From Candidatus Latescibacterota bacterium (GTDB taxonomy: Bacteria; Krumholzibacteriota; Krumholzibacteriia; Krumholzibacteriales; Krumholzibacteriaceae), in NCBI GenBank assembly GCA_019038625.1, contig JAHOYU010000031.1, positions 1 through 55,532 on the forward strand: DNA of 55,532 nt, in the 5' to 3' direction. The notes beneath the pieces are model-generated. The model was given only the letters and a program-made list of their open reading frames with translations. It was not told the DNA's origin and made no database searches. The position numbers were made by a program, and so were the translations under genes. Below are positions 33,235 through 43,135 of this stretch, one piece after another (within the stretch, counting starts at the first letter, position 1; each line of letters begins with the position of its first letter).

Positions 33235-34968
33235 ATGGAAGACAACACTGATATCAAAAAGAGCAATGATCTCGCAAAGGATAATAGCCTGAGCGATGAC
33301 AGTATCAACAGGTGCTGGGAGTATCTCGGCTGCAAGCGCGAAGACTGCCCGGCTCACGGGCAGAGCAGCGTCCCCTGCTGGGAACTTACCGGTCACAGGT
33401 GCCAGGAAAAGGTGTTCGCCCGGATAGAGGAGAAGCTGATACAGTGCTGTTTCAAATGCGATTTCTTTATACAGCTCAAGGAAAGGATCAAGGGAAGAAG
33501 ATGGGCGGATATTACCCTGCTCGAGACGCTTGAGGATGCCCTGATCCGGTCTTCGAAATACTCCAGTAAAGTCGAGGATCTTTACATGGAGGTCATCCGC
33601 CGGAGCAAGTTGATGAACCTGCTCAGTGAGGTGAGCAAGATCGTCGCTCATCTCGACAAGGAAGAGGATATCATTCTCGCCATCCTGACGGTGATCACAG
33701 CCAGGGAAGGGCTCGGATTCAACAGGGCATTTATCTTTTTGAGAGGGACAGAATTCGATGTCCTGCGAGGAAAATACGCCCTTGGACCTTCTACTGCCGA
33801 GGAAGCGGGAAGTATCTGGAAGATACTGGACAAGGACACTACCAGTTCAATAGAGAAGCTTGTGACAAAGGGAAAGAAGCTTCACACACTGAAGAACAGT
33901 GAGTTATCGAAGAATATGTCGAAACTGTCCATCCCGATTGACGAGGAGAGCGGGATCATCTTCAAAGGGATGGACGAAGTACGTTTTCTCAAGATGGCGG
34001 ATCTCAAGACTGAGAATGATATCAAGATATCCAGGGAGCTGGGTCTTCGTGATTTCTGCACCTGCCCGATAGCGACGGCAGAGGACAGCCTCGGACTTAT
34101 CATTGTCGACAACATATACACTGGCAGTGAGGTTACACCGGAAGATGCGCATTTATTGGAAATGGTCGTAAGTCACGCCACAACATCGCTTAAAGCAGCA
34201 CAGTTAAAGGAATCGCTGAAGACTAATGTCGAAAGTTTAAAGTTGACATACAGAAAGTTGAAGGCGAATGAGGAGAGGATGATGAAAGCCGAAAGGCTTG
34301 CCATCTCTGGTGAATTGACCAGTTCTGTCCTTCATGAGATCAAGAATCCGCTGGTGTCTATAGGAGGTTTTGCCCTGAATCTTCTCAAGACAGGTAACCT
34401 TGCCGGAAAAGATAGGAAGAAGCTGGAGATCATCGTCAACGAGACACTTCGGCTTGAGAAGTATCTGGAGAACATGCAGAATCGTGTGGGGGAACTGGAT
34501 CTCACCGATGAAGACATCAATCAGGTACTTGAGGACAACTGCAATCTGCTTCAGAACGAGCTTGAAGAGAAGAAGATCGCTCTGTACAAAAGTTTTTCTC
34601 CCGATCTGCCGACATGCGCGGTCGATCATGTCAAGATCCACGAAGTCTTCCTCAACCTCTTTCAGAACTCGATAGAAGCTGTCGATATCGGTGGAGGTAT
34701 CTGGATCCGGACATGGTCTTCCATAGACAGGACGATGGCCTTCATCGAGATATCGGATGATGGAACAGGTATAAGCGCAGACAAGATAGCAAAGATATTC
34801 ACGCCGTTCTTTACGACAAAGGAAAAGGGATCGGGGTTGGGCCTTGCGCTTGCGCAGAGGATCATAAAGGATCATGGTGGAAGTATCTCTGTATCAAGCG
34901 TTACGGGGGAGAAGACGTCGTTCCTTGTCTCCATGCCGACAAAGGCCATGAGGTCTTTAAATATATAA
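33235..34968 (+). CDS. GAF-domain sensor histidine kinase with N-terminal Cys-rich module
   Basis: This is a soluble sensor histidine kinase, with no membrane segment visible. Residues 27-75 hold eight cysteines in the pattern CW-E-x3-C-x4-CPA...CW...C...CC-x2-C (Cys27, 33, 38, 48, 56, 71, 72, 75), a putative metal- or redox-sensing module known from other bacterial signalling proteins. A GAF-like domain covers about 130-330 and a coiled coil about 335-355. The HisKA H-box LHEIKNPLVSIGG has the phospho-acceptor His367. The ATPase domain has the N-box NLFQNSIEAV, G1 DDGTGI and G2 GSGLGLALA. No response regulator is adjacent. The ATG has no obvious ribosome-binding site, so the start is less certain than the rest. 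Confidence 0.88.
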   Translation: MEDNTDIKKSNDLAKDNSLSDDSINRCWEYLGCKREDCPAHGQSSVPCWELTGHRCQEKVFARIEEKLIQCCFKCDFFIQLKERIKGRRWADITLLETLEDALIRSSKYSSKVEDLYMEVIRRSKLMNLLSEVSKIVAHLDKEEDIILAILTVITAREGLGFNRAFIFLRGTEFDVLRGKYALGPSTAEEAGSIWKILDKDTTSSIEKLVTKGKKLHTLKNSELSKNMSKLSIPIDEESGIIFKGMDEVRFLKMADLKTENDIKISRELGLRDFCTCPIATAEDSLGLIIVDNIYTGSEVTPEDAHLLEMVVSHATTSLKAAQLKESLKTNVESLKLTYRKLKANEERMMKAERLAISGELTSSVLHEIKNPLVSIGGFALNLLKTGNLAGKDRKKLEIIVNETLRLEKYLENMQNRVGELDLTDEDINQVLEDNCNLLQNELEEKKIALYKSFSPDLPTCAVDHVKIHEVFLNLFQNSIEAVDIGGGIWIRTWSSIDRTMAFIEISDDGTGISADKIAKIFTPFFTTKEKGSGLGLALAQRIIKDHGGSISVSSVTGEKTSFLVSMPTKAMRSLNI

Positions 34969-35003
34969 AGGGTATTGCCTGCCGAAGAGCGGGAAGTCAA
35001 CGA

Positions 35004-35032
35004 TTGACAAACCCCCGTAAATCATTTAATCT
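35004..35032 (+). promoter_or_regulatory. Promoter of the cobO-meaB-mutase operon
   Basis: A perfect -35 TTGACA (35004-35009) with a 17-bp spacer to TAATCT (35027-35032), or 15 bp to TTTAAT (35025-35030), lies 70 bp upstream of cobO. I see no cobalamin riboswitch in the short leader. Confidence 0.7.
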
Positions 35033-35101
35033 CCACTTTCTAATTTACTGGCCGGGTTCTCCTTGAGGGGTTCCTATGTCCATTTATGCGGGAAGTGCGT
35101 T

Positions 35102-35626
35102 ATGGGGACAGAAAAAGGAATCGTGATGCTATTTACCGGTAACGGCAAAGGCAAGACGACAGCATCACTTGGAGCCGGTATGAGAGCCGCTGGACACGGC
35201 GCGCGAGTGTTCATGATTCAGTTCATGAAAGGTCGACTATACGGTGAGATAGCCGCGTCTGCCCGTATAGATGGATTTACGATCGAGCAGCATGGGAGAG
35301 ACGAATTCGTCGACCCTGAATCGCCTGAGAAGATAGATGTGGAGTTGGCCCGGAAAGGTTGGGCCCGGGCAATTGAAGTGATCGAGTCTGAAGATCCGGA
35401 CCTTCTCATACTTGACGAGATAAATATCGCAATATCATTCGGCCTTATCGAGGTGAAGGATGTCGTTGAGATGATCAAATGCCGGCCCGAAGGACTCGAT
35501 ATGATTCTGACTGGAAGGTATGCCCCGGACGAACTGATCGAACTCGCCGATACCGTGACCGAGATGAAAGAGATCAAACACCACTACAACTCAGGTATCC
35601 AGATGAGAAAAGGAATAGAATATTAA
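35102..35626 (+). CDS. cobO: Cob(I)yrinic acid a,c-diamide adenosyltransferase (CobO/BtuR type)
   Basis: This enzyme adenosylates the cobalt of corrinoids to give the adenosylcobalamin form needed by methylmalonyl-CoA mutase. The N-terminal P-loop is MLFTGNGKGKTTASLG. Also seen are MIQFMKGRLYGE, the Walker B-like LLILDEINIAISFGL, and a C-terminal MKEIKHHYNSGIQMRKGIEY tail typical of the CobA/CobO/BtuR family. The frame opens at TTG 35063, but the ATG at 35102 gives the usual N-terminus directly before the P-loop and a 174-residue protein. It heads the operon with meaB and the mutase subunits. Confidence 0.93.
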   Translation: MGTEKGIVMLFTGNGKGKTTASLGAGMRAAGHGARVFMIQFMKGRLYGEIAASARIDGFTIEQHGRDEFVDPESPEKIDVELARKGWARAIEVIESEDPDLLILDEINIAISFGLIEVKDVVEMIKCRPEGLDMILTGRYAPDELIELADTVTEMKEIKHHYNSGIQMRKGIEY

Positions 35627-35644
35627 AGGGATGAGATTAGAGGA

Positions 35645-36622
35645 ATGAGAGCTGGATACAATATACCGGTGCTTCTGGAGAGATTCAAAAAGGGACAGGT
35701 CTCGGCCGCCGCCAGACTTATCACTATAATTGAGAATGGTGGGATCGATGCGGAAAAGGTTCTGGACGGTATTTTTCACAGGACCAGCAACGTATACAGG
35801 GTCGGGTTCACAGGTCCACCTGGAGCTGGGAAAAGCAGTCTGATCTACAGGCTGACAAAGAGATTCAGGGAGAGGGAAAAAAAGATCGGGATCATCGCGA
35901 TCGATCCGACCAGTCCCTTCAGTGGTGGGGCCCTGCTTGGTGACCGGATAAGGATGCAGGCTCTTTCCGATGATCCGGAAGTCTTCGTAAGATCGCTTGC
36001 GAGCAGAGGGAGCCTTGGAGGCATATCGAACTGTACAGACGAAGTCACGGACCTGATGGACGCTTTCGGTAAGGATCTGATATTGATCGAGACCGTGGGT
36101 GTCGGGCAATCAGAACTGGAGATCGCGGAGAAGGCTCATACCGTTGTCGTCATTCTGGTGCCGGAATCAGGTGATGGAATACAGGCGATGAAAGCTGGTC
36201 TGATGGAGATCGGCGATATCTTTGTCATGAACAAATCGGATCACAAAGACGCAGAGTTGGCTGCCATGGAGATCGAGGATACACTTAAGTTGAAGAAGAT
36301 AGCTGATGGCGCATGGAGACCCCGGGTGATACTGACTTCGGCAAAGGAAGACAGTGGCACAGGGGAACTTGTCGAGGTGATCGAAGAGCATAGGTCCTAT
36401 CTTGAGAAATCCGGCCTGTTCCTGGAGAAAAGAAAGCAGATACTTTTCTCAAGAGTGAAGAACGCTCTCATGGACAAGATGGAACGAAGACTTCGTGCGA
36501 GTGAGATTGTGAAGAAGATCATGGCTCGGAAGATGGACGATGTATACGAGGGAAGGTTGTCGCCCTTCAGGCTTGTGCACGAACTTGAAAAGACTGTGAC
36601 GATGGATGGAGAATCGAAATGA
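35645..36622 (+). CDS. meaB: Methylmalonyl-CoA mutase-associated GTPase MeaB
   Basis: MeaB is a G3E-family GTPase chaperone that gates adenosylcobalamin loading and protects the mutase from inactivation. Motifs visible are Walker [10 protein letters not shown] (about residue 58), [39 protein letters not shown] and the guanine-specificity NKSD. The 325-residue length is typical and the C-terminal arm for dimerisation is present. It starts 18 nt after cobO and overlaps the mutase start by 4 nt (ATGA), as expected for a dedicated chaperone. Confidence 0.95.
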   Translation: MRAGYNIPVLLERFKKGQVSAAARLITIIENGGIDAEKVLDGIFHRTSNVYRVGFTGPPGAGKSSLIYRLTKRFREREKKIGIIAIDPTSPFSGGALLGDRIRMQALSDDPEVFVRSLASRGSLGGISNCTDEVTDLMDAFGKDLILIETVGVGQSELEIAEKAHTVVVILVPESGDGIQAMKAGLMEIGDIFVMNKSDHKDAELAAMEIEDTLKLKKIADGAWRPRVILTSAKEDSGTGELVEVIEEHRSYLEKSGLFLEKRKQILFSRVKNALMDKMERRLRASEIVKKIMARKMDDVYEGRLSPFRLVHELEKTVTMDGESK

Positions 36623-38277
36623 GTGAAAAAAAAGGTTTCGAAAAGGGAAAAAGGCAATATCTCGATTCATTCGGAAAGGGCGGCCTTCTCGATGTCGATT
36701 TCACGACCGTATCCGGGGCGTCTGTGGAGAAGCTTTATGCTTCTGATGATATCGACGGACTCGACTATATGGACGAACTGGGTTTTCCCGGCCAGTATCC
36801 GTATACCAGGGGTGTCTATCCTTCCATGTACAGGGGGCGGCTCTGGACTATGAGACAGTTCGCCGGTTTCGGTACTGCTTTCGATACGAACCGCAGGTAC
36901 CATTACCTTCTCGACCATGGACAGACAGGGTTGAGTGTGGCATTCGACATGCCGACGATCATGGGTTACGATTCGGATCATAAACGTTCCGAAGGAGAAG
37001 TGGGAAGGTGCGGGGTCGCGATCGATTCGCTTCGGGACATGGAGACTCTTTTCGACGGGATCGATCTCGCCGGGATCACGACCTCCATGACGATCAACGC
37101 TCCCGCTTCAATACTGCTGGCTTTCTATCTCTCGGCGGGTGAGAAAAAGGGGACTTCGTTCGAGAAGATGGGTGGTACCATCCAGAACGATATCCTCAAG
37201 GAGTACATAGCGCAGAAATCATGGATATTCCCACCCGAACAATCGCTGAGGATCATCACTGACATTCTTGGCTTCTGTTCGGATCATGTTCCAAGGTGGA
37301 ATACCATATCGATAAGTGGGTATCACATCCGTGAGGCGGGATCCACCGCAGCCCAGGAACTGGCATTCACCCTTGCCGACGGATTCGCGTATGTGGAAGC
37401 CGGAATAGCGGCCGGACTCGACGTCGACAAGTTTGCACCGAGATTATCCTTCTTTTTCAACGCCCATCTTGATTTCTTTGAGGAGATTGCCAAATACCGC
37501 GCCGCAAGAAGGATATGGGCGAAGAGAATGAAGGAAAAGTATGGCGCAAAAGACGAAAAATCAATGTTACTCCGTTTCCATACTCAAACGGCAGGATGTA
37601 CTTTGACTGCTCAGCAGCCTGAGAACAATATCGTCCGTACTGCGTTCCAGGCCATGTCAGCCGTTCTGGGAGGCACACAGTCTCTGCACACGAATTCCAT
37701 GGATGAGACGCTGGCTCTTCCCTCGGAGAAAGCCGTAAGAATAGCACTGAGGACCCAGCAGCTGATTGCTGAGGAGACAGGCGTCATCAATACCGCGGAT
37801 CCCCTTGCCGGCAGCTATTTCGTCGAATCGAAGACGAGGGAGATGGAAGCGAAGGCAGAAGAATATTTCACGAGGATAGATGAACTCGGAGGAGTCGTGA
37901 AGGCTATAGAGCAGGGATTCTTCCAGATGGAGATAGGACGGGCAGCCTACGAGTATCAGAAGGCTGTGGAAGCTAAGAGAAAGATCATAATCGGGGTGAA
38001 CGCCCTCATGGTCGAAGGAGAAAAAATCGATATTCCGCTTCTCAGGATCGATCCGGAAGTGGAAAATCACCAGGTGAAAGCTGTGAGGAATGTCCGGGCT
38101 GAACGTGATAACGACAAGGCGGCCAGGGAACTGGAAAGACTGGGAACCGTGGCTTCCGGCAGCGACAACCTGATGCCCGTTATTCTGGATTGCGCGAGGG
38201 TCTACTGTACCGAGGGCGAGATCATAGAAGAACTGAAGAAGGTATTCGGAGAATATGAAGAACCGATCTTTTTATAG
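36619..38277 (+). CDS. Methylmalonyl-CoA mutase-family catalytic subunit, paralog 1 (Phe variant)
   Basis: This is the catalytic (TIM-barrel) subunit of an acyl-CoA mutase, 552 residues, without its own B12-binding domain. Conserved parts include [52 protein letters not shown] with the catalytic His, and [15 protein letters not shown]. At the position of Tyr89 of Propionibacterium mutase this paralog has Phe (RQFAGFG, Phe81), while the Arg207 equivalent is kept (Arg211 in QSLRIIT). Phe there is found in isobutyryl-CoA mutases but also in a broad clade annotated as methylmalonyl-CoA mutase, so the substrate is not certain. It is followed by the B12-binding subunit. Confidence 0.9.
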   Translation: MSEKKGFEKGKRQYLDSFGKGGLLDVDFTTVSGASVEKLYASDDIDGLDYMDELGFPGQYPYTRGVYPSMYRGRLWTMRQFAGFGTAFDTNRRYHYLLDHGQTGLSVAFDMPTIMGYDSDHKRSEGEVGRCGVAIDSLRDMETLFDGIDLAGITTSMTINAPASILLAFYLSAGEKKGTSFEKMGGTIQNDILKEYIAQKSWIFPPEQSLRIITDILGFCSDHVPRWNTISISGYHIREAGSTAAQELAFTLADGFAYVEAGIAAGLDVDKFAPRLSFFFNAHLDFFEEIAKYRAARRIWAKRMKEKYGAKDEKSMLLRFHTQTAGCTLTAQQPENNIVRTAFQAMSAVLGGTQSLHTNSMDETLALPSEKAVRIALRTQQLIAEETGVINTADPLAGSYFVESKTREMEAKAEEYFTRIDELGGVVKAIEQGFFQMEIGRAAYEYQKAVEAKRKIIIGVNALMVEGEKIDIPLLRIDPEVENHQVKAVRNVRAERDNDKAARELERLGTVASGSDNLMPVILDCARVYCTEGEIIEELKKVFGEYEEPIFL

Positions 38278-38307
38278 GAACTGAGAATTGTCACGAGGAG
38301 GAACGCG

Positions 38308-38709
38308 ATGTCGAGGAAGATTAGGGTGCTCGTCGCCAAGCCTGGTCTTGACGGTCATGACCGTGGCGCCAAGGTAGTCGCGAATGCCCTGAAAGACGCC
38401 GGTATGGAGATTATCTATACGGGACTTCACCAGACGGCGGAAATGATCGCCGAATCGGCTGTCCAGGAGGATGTCGATGTGGTGGGACTGAGTATCCTGT
38501 CGGGCGCGCATATGACGATGTTCCCGCGAGTAATGGATCTGCTCAGGGAAAAGGGGGCAGAACATATCATGGTATTTGGCGGAGGGATCATTCCGGAAGA
38601 GGATGTCGAGAAACTCGAGAAGATCGGAGTCTCAAGGATATTCGGACCGGGTACCGATACTGGTAAGATCGTGGAATTCATTAACGGAAGGTTCCAGGAC
38701 GAAGATTGA
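38308..38709 (+). CDS. Methylmalonyl-CoA mutase-family B12-binding subunit
   Basis: This is a stand-alone cobalamin-binding (Rossmann-like) subunit of 133 residues. It carries the base-off/His-on signature: [15 protein letters not shown] with DxHxxG (the His coordinates cobalt), the SxL element in LSILSGAH, and the GG motif in [12 protein letters not shown]. It is preceded by GAGGAGG. It should pair with the catalytic subunit encoded 30 nt upstream. It is the only such domain in the window, although two catalytic subunits are present. Confidence 0.95.
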   Translation: MSRKIRVLVAKPGLDGHDRGAKVVANALKDAGMEIIYTGLHQTAEMIAESAVQEDVDVVGLSILSGAHMTMFPRVMDLLREKGAEHIMVFGGGIIPEEDVEKLEKIGVSRIFGPGTDTGKIVEFINGRFQDED

Positions 38710-38800
38710 GCTGATGGAATGTTCCCGGGCCTTCGAAACGGTTCGGTAAAAATTTTCCTGACGCCTGTCTGGTCATGGAGATCATAAGGAGGACGATAGG

Positions 38801-39982
38801 ATGAGCGACATAGTGATCGCCGGAGCATGCAGGACAGCGATGGGCAGATTTCAGGGAAGCATATCTCCCCTGAAGGCGACTGAGCTCGGTGCTATGGCCG
38901 TTAAAGAGGCAGTAAAAAGAGCAGGGATCGAAGCTGGCCTGGTGACCGAAGTCATCATGGGTAACGTCATCGGCGCTGGACTTGGCCAGAATCCGGCAAG
39001 ACAGGCCCAGCTTGGTGCGGGCCTTGGTTTTGATGTTTCAGCATTTACTATCAACAAGGTCTGTGGTTCGGGCCTCAAGGCAGTCGTCCTGGGCGCCCAG
39101 GCTTTAAAGGCAGGCGACGAGGAGATCGTCGTGGCTGGTGGCATGGAGTCGATGAGCAACGCGCCGTATATCCTGAGGAAAGCAAGGACGGGGTACAGAC
39201 TGGGAGACGGGAAGATCGTCGATACGATGGTCTATGACGGTCTCTGGGACGCATATAACGATTTCCACATGGGTAATACTGGAGAGATCACCTCCGAGAG
39301 GTATAACGTTTCGAGGGAAGAGATGGACGAATATGCCTATAACAGCCACAAGAAGGCTGTCGATGCGATTAACTCCGGGAAATTCAAGGAAGAGATATTC
39401 CCCGTCGAAATACCGCAGAGAAAAGGAGATCCGGTCATTTTCGATACGGATGGAGGCCCCCGCAGTGACGTGAGCCTCGAATCGATGGCGAAACTTCGGC
39501 CTGTTTTCAAAAAAGGCGGAGTGATCACAGCCGGTAACGCTTCACAGCTCAGTGACGGCGCAGCCGCTCTGGTCCTTATGACCTCAGACAAGGCATCCGA
39601 GCTGGGTGTCAAGCCGATGGCGAAGATCACCGGCTACGCCACCGGAGGACTCGAGCCGGAACTGGTGATGATGGCCCCGACCGTTGCCGTACCGAAGCTC
39701 CTGAAGAAGACCGGCATGAAGATAGATGACTTCGACCTGATAGAGCTTAACGAGGCTTTCGCCGTTCAGCCGTGCGCGGTCATGAAGAATCTCGGCATGG
39801 ACCCGGCGAAGGTGAATGTTCATGGTGGCGCGGTGGCACTGGGACATCCGATCGGTTGCTCCGGAACTAGGATCCTGGTCACCCTGCTTTACGCCCTGAA
39901 ACAGACAGGCGGCAGCAAGGGACTGGCCACACTCTGTCTCGGTGGTGGCAACGCTGTGGCATTGAGTCTGGAGATGTTGTAA
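38801..39982 (+). CDS. Acetyl-CoA C-acetyltransferase (thiolase)
   Basis: This is a biosynthetic- or degradative-type thiolase interconverting two acetyl-CoA and acetoacetyl-CoA, or cleaving 3-ketoacyl-CoA. The nucleophilic Cys is in INKVCGSGLKAV (about residue 88), the His in NVHGGAVALGHPIGCSGTRI, and the second catalytic Cys in ATLCLGGGNAVAL. The 393-residue length is standard. AAGGAGG precedes the ATG. It lies 91 nt after the B12 subunit and 49 nt before hydroxyacyl-CoA dehydrogenase, so it belongs to the same transcriptional group. Confidence 0.95.
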   Translation: MSDIVIAGACRTAMGRFQGSISPLKATELGAMAVKEAVKRAGIEAGLVTEVIMGNVIGAGLGQNPARQAQLGAGLGFDVSAFTINKVCGSGLKAVVLGAQALKAGDEEIVVAGGMESMSNAPYILRKARTGYRLGDGKIVDTMVYDGLWDAYNDFHMGNTGEITSERYNVSREEMDEYAYNSHKKAVDAINSGKFKEEIFPVEIPQRKGDPVIFDTDGGPRSDVSLESMAKLRPVFKKGGVITAGNASQLSDGAAALVLMTSDKASELGVKPMAKITGYATGGLEPELVMMAPTVAVPKLLKKTGMKIDDFDLIELNEAFAVQPCAVMKNLGMDPAKVNVHGGAVALGHPIGCSGTRILVTLLYALKQTGGSKGLATLCLGGGNAVALSLEML

Positions 39983-40031
39983 AAGGGAATATCATGGTAA
40001 CGGCTTGACTATGCCGTGAAGGGAGAATGAA

Positions 40032-40886
40032 ATGGCGATAGAAAAGGTCGCGATCATCGGCGCTGGAACAATGGGTAACGGTATCGCGCAGGTGTTCGCG
40101 TTTCACGGATACGAAGTCCTGATGATAGATATCAAAGATTCATTCGTCGAACGCGGTATCTCCGCGGTAGACAAGAGTCTCGGCAGGCTTGTAAAGAAAG
40201 AGAAGATAACGGAGGAAGTGAAAGCGGAAGTCCTGGGAAGGATAAAGGGATCCACCGATCTGAAATCGGCGGGAGACTGCCAGCTTATAGTGGAGGCCGT
40301 ATTCGAGGATTTCGACGCGAAGACCGCGATATTCAAAGAGCTTGACGAAGTCTGCGGCGATGAAGTGATCTTTGCCAGTAACACCTCATCGATATCGATA
40401 ACTGCTCTCGGTGCTGCTACGAAGCGGCCTGAGAAGTTCATCGGAATGCATTTCATGAACCCTGTCCCGATGATGAAGCTGGTCGAGATCATCAGGGGGC
40501 TGGCCACTGACGATGCAACCATGGCAACGACGATGGAACTCAGCGAAAAGCTGTCGAAGACCCCGATAGAGGTCAACGATTATCCCGGGTTCATCGCTAA
40601 CAGGATCCTCATGCCCATGATCAACGAGGCCTGCTTCTGCCTGATGGAAGGCGTGGCGACAGCCGAAGCGATAGACGGTGTGATGAAGCTCGGAATGGCC
40701 CATCCGATGGGCCCCCTGCAGCTGGCAGACCTGATCGGCCTGGACATATGCCTGAATATCCTGCGTGTGCTATACGATGGTATGGGTGATCCGAAGTACC
40801 GTCCCTGTCCTCTTCTGGTAAAGAAAGTCGAAGCCGGATATCTCGGCAGAAAGACGGGGAAGGGATTCTACGAATATACCAGGTAG
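40032..40886 (+). CDS. hbd: 3-hydroxybutyryl-CoA dehydrogenase
   Basis: This enzyme oxidises or forms 3-hydroxyacyl-CoA with NAD(P). The Rossmann motif [18 protein letters not shown] is at the N-terminus. The conserved [11 protein letters not shown], the catalytic His in [17 protein letters not shown], and the C-terminal [18 protein letters not shown] and [11 protein letters not shown] blocks are all present. The length of 284 residues is typical for the single-domain Hbd type. It forms a C4 acyl-CoA module with the thiolase upstream. A strong intrinsic terminator follows at 40952. Confidence 0.95.
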   Translation: MAIEKVAIIGAGTMGNGIAQVFAFHGYEVLMIDIKDSFVERGISAVDKSLGRLVKKEKITEEVKAEVLGRIKGSTDLKSAGDCQLIVEAVFEDFDAKTAIFKELDEVCGDEVIFASNTSSISITALGAATKRPEKFIGMHFMNPVPMMKLVEIIRGLATDDATMATTMELSEKLSKTPIEVNDYPGFIANRILMPMINEACFCLMEGVATAEAIDGVMKLGMAHPMGPLQLADLIGLDICLNILRVLYDGMGDPKYRPCPLLVKKVEAGYLGRKTGKGFYEYTR

Positions 40887-40951
40887 GCTGGGTGTCACGT
40901 CAATGAGGACACCGTGGTGAGCTCACAGCCAGTAAATTCTGTTTGGGATAA

Positions 40952-40983
40952 GGGAGATATCGATGAGATGTCTCCCTTTTTTT
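40952..40983 (+). terminator. Intrinsic terminator of the cobO-hbd operon
   Basis: Arms GGGAGATAT and ATGTCTCCC, with one G-U pair, enclose a 7-nt loop CGATGAG and are followed by seven T residues. It is 65 nt after the hbd stop. The minus-strand operon ends 44 nt further right. Confidence 0.9.
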
Positions 40984-41026
40984 GAACAGGTCATCGGTCG
41001 GTTGAAGAATCACAGTCCAGGATATC

Positions 41027-41434
41027 CTACTTTTCTTCGAGCTCAATAAGTACCTTCATCGTGGATCGGGGATGAATAAAAGCTACCGGGTGCCCGGCGG
41101 CGCCAGGCCGGGCTTTCGTGTCGATAAGCTCTATGCCATCTTTTCCCAGACTCCTGAGCGTTGCGTCGATATCGGTTACGTCGAAACAGAGGTGATGGAT
41201 ACCCGGCCCGCGTTTATCCACGAACCTTGCTATGGCGCTCTCGGCAGTGACCCCCTTGAGAAGCTCGATAATAGTGTTGCCGGTAGAGAGGAGGGCGACC
41301 CTCAGTCCCCTGTCCGGGAGGTCCTTTTCCTCAATCAACTCGAAACCGAGGATATCACAGTAGAGATGTTTCGCTTCTTCGAGGTCTTTGACAGCTATTC
41401 CGATGTGGTTCAGATCTTTAAGTCTTTCGTTCAT
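41027..41434 (-). CDS. mce: Methylmalonyl-CoA epimerase
   Basis: Mce interconverts (2S)- and (2R)-methylmalonyl-CoA between the carboxylase and the mutase. It is a vicinal-oxygen-chelate protein with paired metal-binding motifs: LNHIGIAVKDLEEAKHLYCD at the N-terminus, IHHLCFDVTDIDATL in the middle, and GHPVAFIHPRS with the terminal Glu-rich tail. The frame opens at 41449, but the ATG at 41434 has GGAGGA just before it and gives 135 residues. It lies 14 nt after the mutase paralog 2, which supports a propionyl-CoA pathway role for this minus-strand operon. Confidence 0.95.
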   Translation of the reverse strand: MNERLKDLNHIGIAVKDLEEAKHLYCDILGFELIEEKDLPDRGLRVALLSTGNTIIELLKGVTAESAIARFVDKRGPGIHHLCFDVTDIDATLRSLGKDGIELIDTKARPGAAGHPVAFIHPRSTMKVLIELEEK

Positions 41435-41448
41435 TATTCCTCCATCCA

Positions 41449-43122
41449 TCAGGCCGTCGAGCCCGGGGAGTACCGGCCGAAGACCTTTTCCATCGTTGAT
41501 GATATCTCTCCCAGAGTGCAGCCACCCCTGACAGCCTCGATGATCGGGACAACGAGGTTTCCTTCGCCTTCTGCCGTATCTTTCACGGCTGAAAGGAGAG
41601 CGGAGACCTGCGTGGCCTCACGGGCCGACTTGAATGCAGTAAGTCTTTCTACATGCCTCTGTTCTATTTCGGGGTCGATGGCGAATTTTTCCGGAGTCGC
41701 TGTATAGCCGCCTGTATACTTGTTTACACCGACCACGGTGATATCCTTTTTCTCGACACCAAGCTGGTATTCGTAGGCACTTCTCTCGATTTCTTTCTGA
41801 GGGAAATGTTTTTCTATTGCGGAGGTCATTCCGCCCATGTCCTCGATACGTTTCATCAACTCCAGAACCTTTTCTTCGATCTCATCGGTAAGTCTTTCTA
41901 TGTAATAACTTCCGCCAATCGGATCGATAGTGTCGCAGACTCCCGATTCCTCTGCGATAAGCTGTTGTGTCCGAAGTGCGGTGAGGACAGCGTCTTCTGA
42001 GGGAAGATTGAGGGCCTCGTCTTTCGAATTAGTGTGAAGGGACTGGGTGCCTCCCAGGACAGCGGCGAGGGCCTGCATCGCCACCCTGATGACATTGTTC
42101 TCGACTTGTTGAGCGGTGAGGGAACAACCGGCTGTCTGCGTATGAAACCTCAGAAGGCAGGATTTGTCCTTTTTCGCTCCGAACTTATCCTTCATCAATC
42201 GGGCGTATATTCTTCTCGCGGCCCGGAACTTGGCCACTTCCTCAAAGATATTGTTATGAACGCAGAAGAAGAAGGAAAGTCTCGGCGCGAATTCATCGAC
42301 GTCAAGCCCGGCCGCGATCGCTGAACCGATATACTCCACAGCATCGGCAAGAGTGAATGCCACTTCCTGCACTGCTGTAGAGCCGGCTTCCCTGATATGA
42401 TAACCACTGATCGAGATGGTATTCCATCGTGGAGTGTTTTCCCTGCACCAGGAGAATATATCTGTGATGATCCTCATCGAGGGGGCAGGAGGGTAGATAT
42501 AGGTTCCACGTGCGTAATATTCCTTCAGAATATCGTTCTGAATAGTCCCGGCGATCGAGGCGGGACCGATTCCGTTCTCTTCAGCGAGAACGACGTACAT
42601 CGCCAGAAGAATAGCGGAGGTGGCGTTGATAGTCATGGACGTCGAAACCCTGTCAAGGGGGATACCCTTCATGAGTCTTCTGAAGTCATCGATGGAATCA
42701 ATTGCAACACCAACTCTTCCGACTTCTCCTTCGGCCATGGTATGGTCTGAGTCGTACCCCATCTGGGTAGGAAGGTCGAATGCGACCGAGAGGCCCGTCT
42801 GTCCTCTTTCAAGCAGATAGAGGAACCGTTTGTTGGTCTCTTCGGCCGAACCAAACCCCGCGTACTGTCTCATCGTCCACAGGCGCCCCCTGTACATCGT
42901 GGGGTAGACGCCCCTGGTGAAAGGATAGGAACCGGGAAGTCCAATATCGTCATTATAGCGTTCGTCCGGGCTGTCGAGGGGAGTATATGCAGGTTCGATC
43001 CCGATTCCCGAAGTTGTCTCGAAGCTTTCCCTGCGCTCTCCACCTTTTTCCCTGAAGGGCGAGTAGATCTCTTCACGCCATTTCCTGACACGGCTCGAGA
43101 GTCCGTGATCCTTCTCAGCCAC
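41449..43122 (-). CDS. Methylmalonyl-CoA mutase catalytic subunit, paralog 2 (Tyr form)
   Basis: This is the catalytic subunit of methylmalonyl-CoA mutase (557 residues), which isomerises (2R)-methylmalonyl-CoA to succinyl-CoA. It has [12 protein letters not shown] with the substrate-binding Tyr87 (Tyr89 of the Propionibacterium enzyme), the Arg207 equivalent in [22 protein letters not shown] with the catalytic His, and [14 protein letters not shown]. It lacks a B12-binding domain and none is encoded in its operon. The start is GTG with AGGAGGT upstream. It sits between the carboxylase beta subunit and the epimerase, the expected partners for propionyl-CoA to succinyl-CoA. Confidence 0.94.
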   Translation of the reverse strand: MAEKDHGLSSRVRKWREEIYSPFREKGGERRESFETTSGIGIEPAYTPLDSPDERYNDDIGLPGSYPFTRGVYPTMYRGRLWTMRQYAGFGSAEETNKRFLYLLERGQTGLSVAFDLPTQMGYDSDHTMAEGEVGRVGVAIDSIDDFRRLMKGIPLDRVSTSMTINATSAILLAMYVVLAEENGIGPASIAGTIQNDILKEYYARGTYIYPPAPSMRIITDIFSWCRENTPRWNTISISGYHIREAGSTAVQEVAFTLADAVEYIGSAIAAGLDVDEFAPRLSFFFCVHNNIFEEVAKFRAARRIYARLMKDKFGAKKDKSCLLRFHTQTAGCSLTAQQVENNVIRVAMQALAAVLGGTQSLHTNSKDEALNLPSEDAVLTALRTQQLIAEESGVCDTIDPIGGSYYIERLTDEIEEKVLELMKRIEDMGGMTSAIEKHFPQKEIERSAYEYQLGVEKKDITVVGVNKYTGGYTATPEKFAIDPEIEQRHVERLTAFKSAREATQVSALLSAVKDTAEGEGNLVVPIIEAVRGGCTLGEISSTMEKVFGRYSPGSTA

Positions 43123-43135
43123 TGTTACCTCCTGT

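Noticed and set aside
34969-35101. Possible cobalamin riboswitch before cobO
   Set aside because: The leader after the promoter is only about 65 nt and shows no B12-box-like sequence; a B12 riboswitch needs well over 150 nt.
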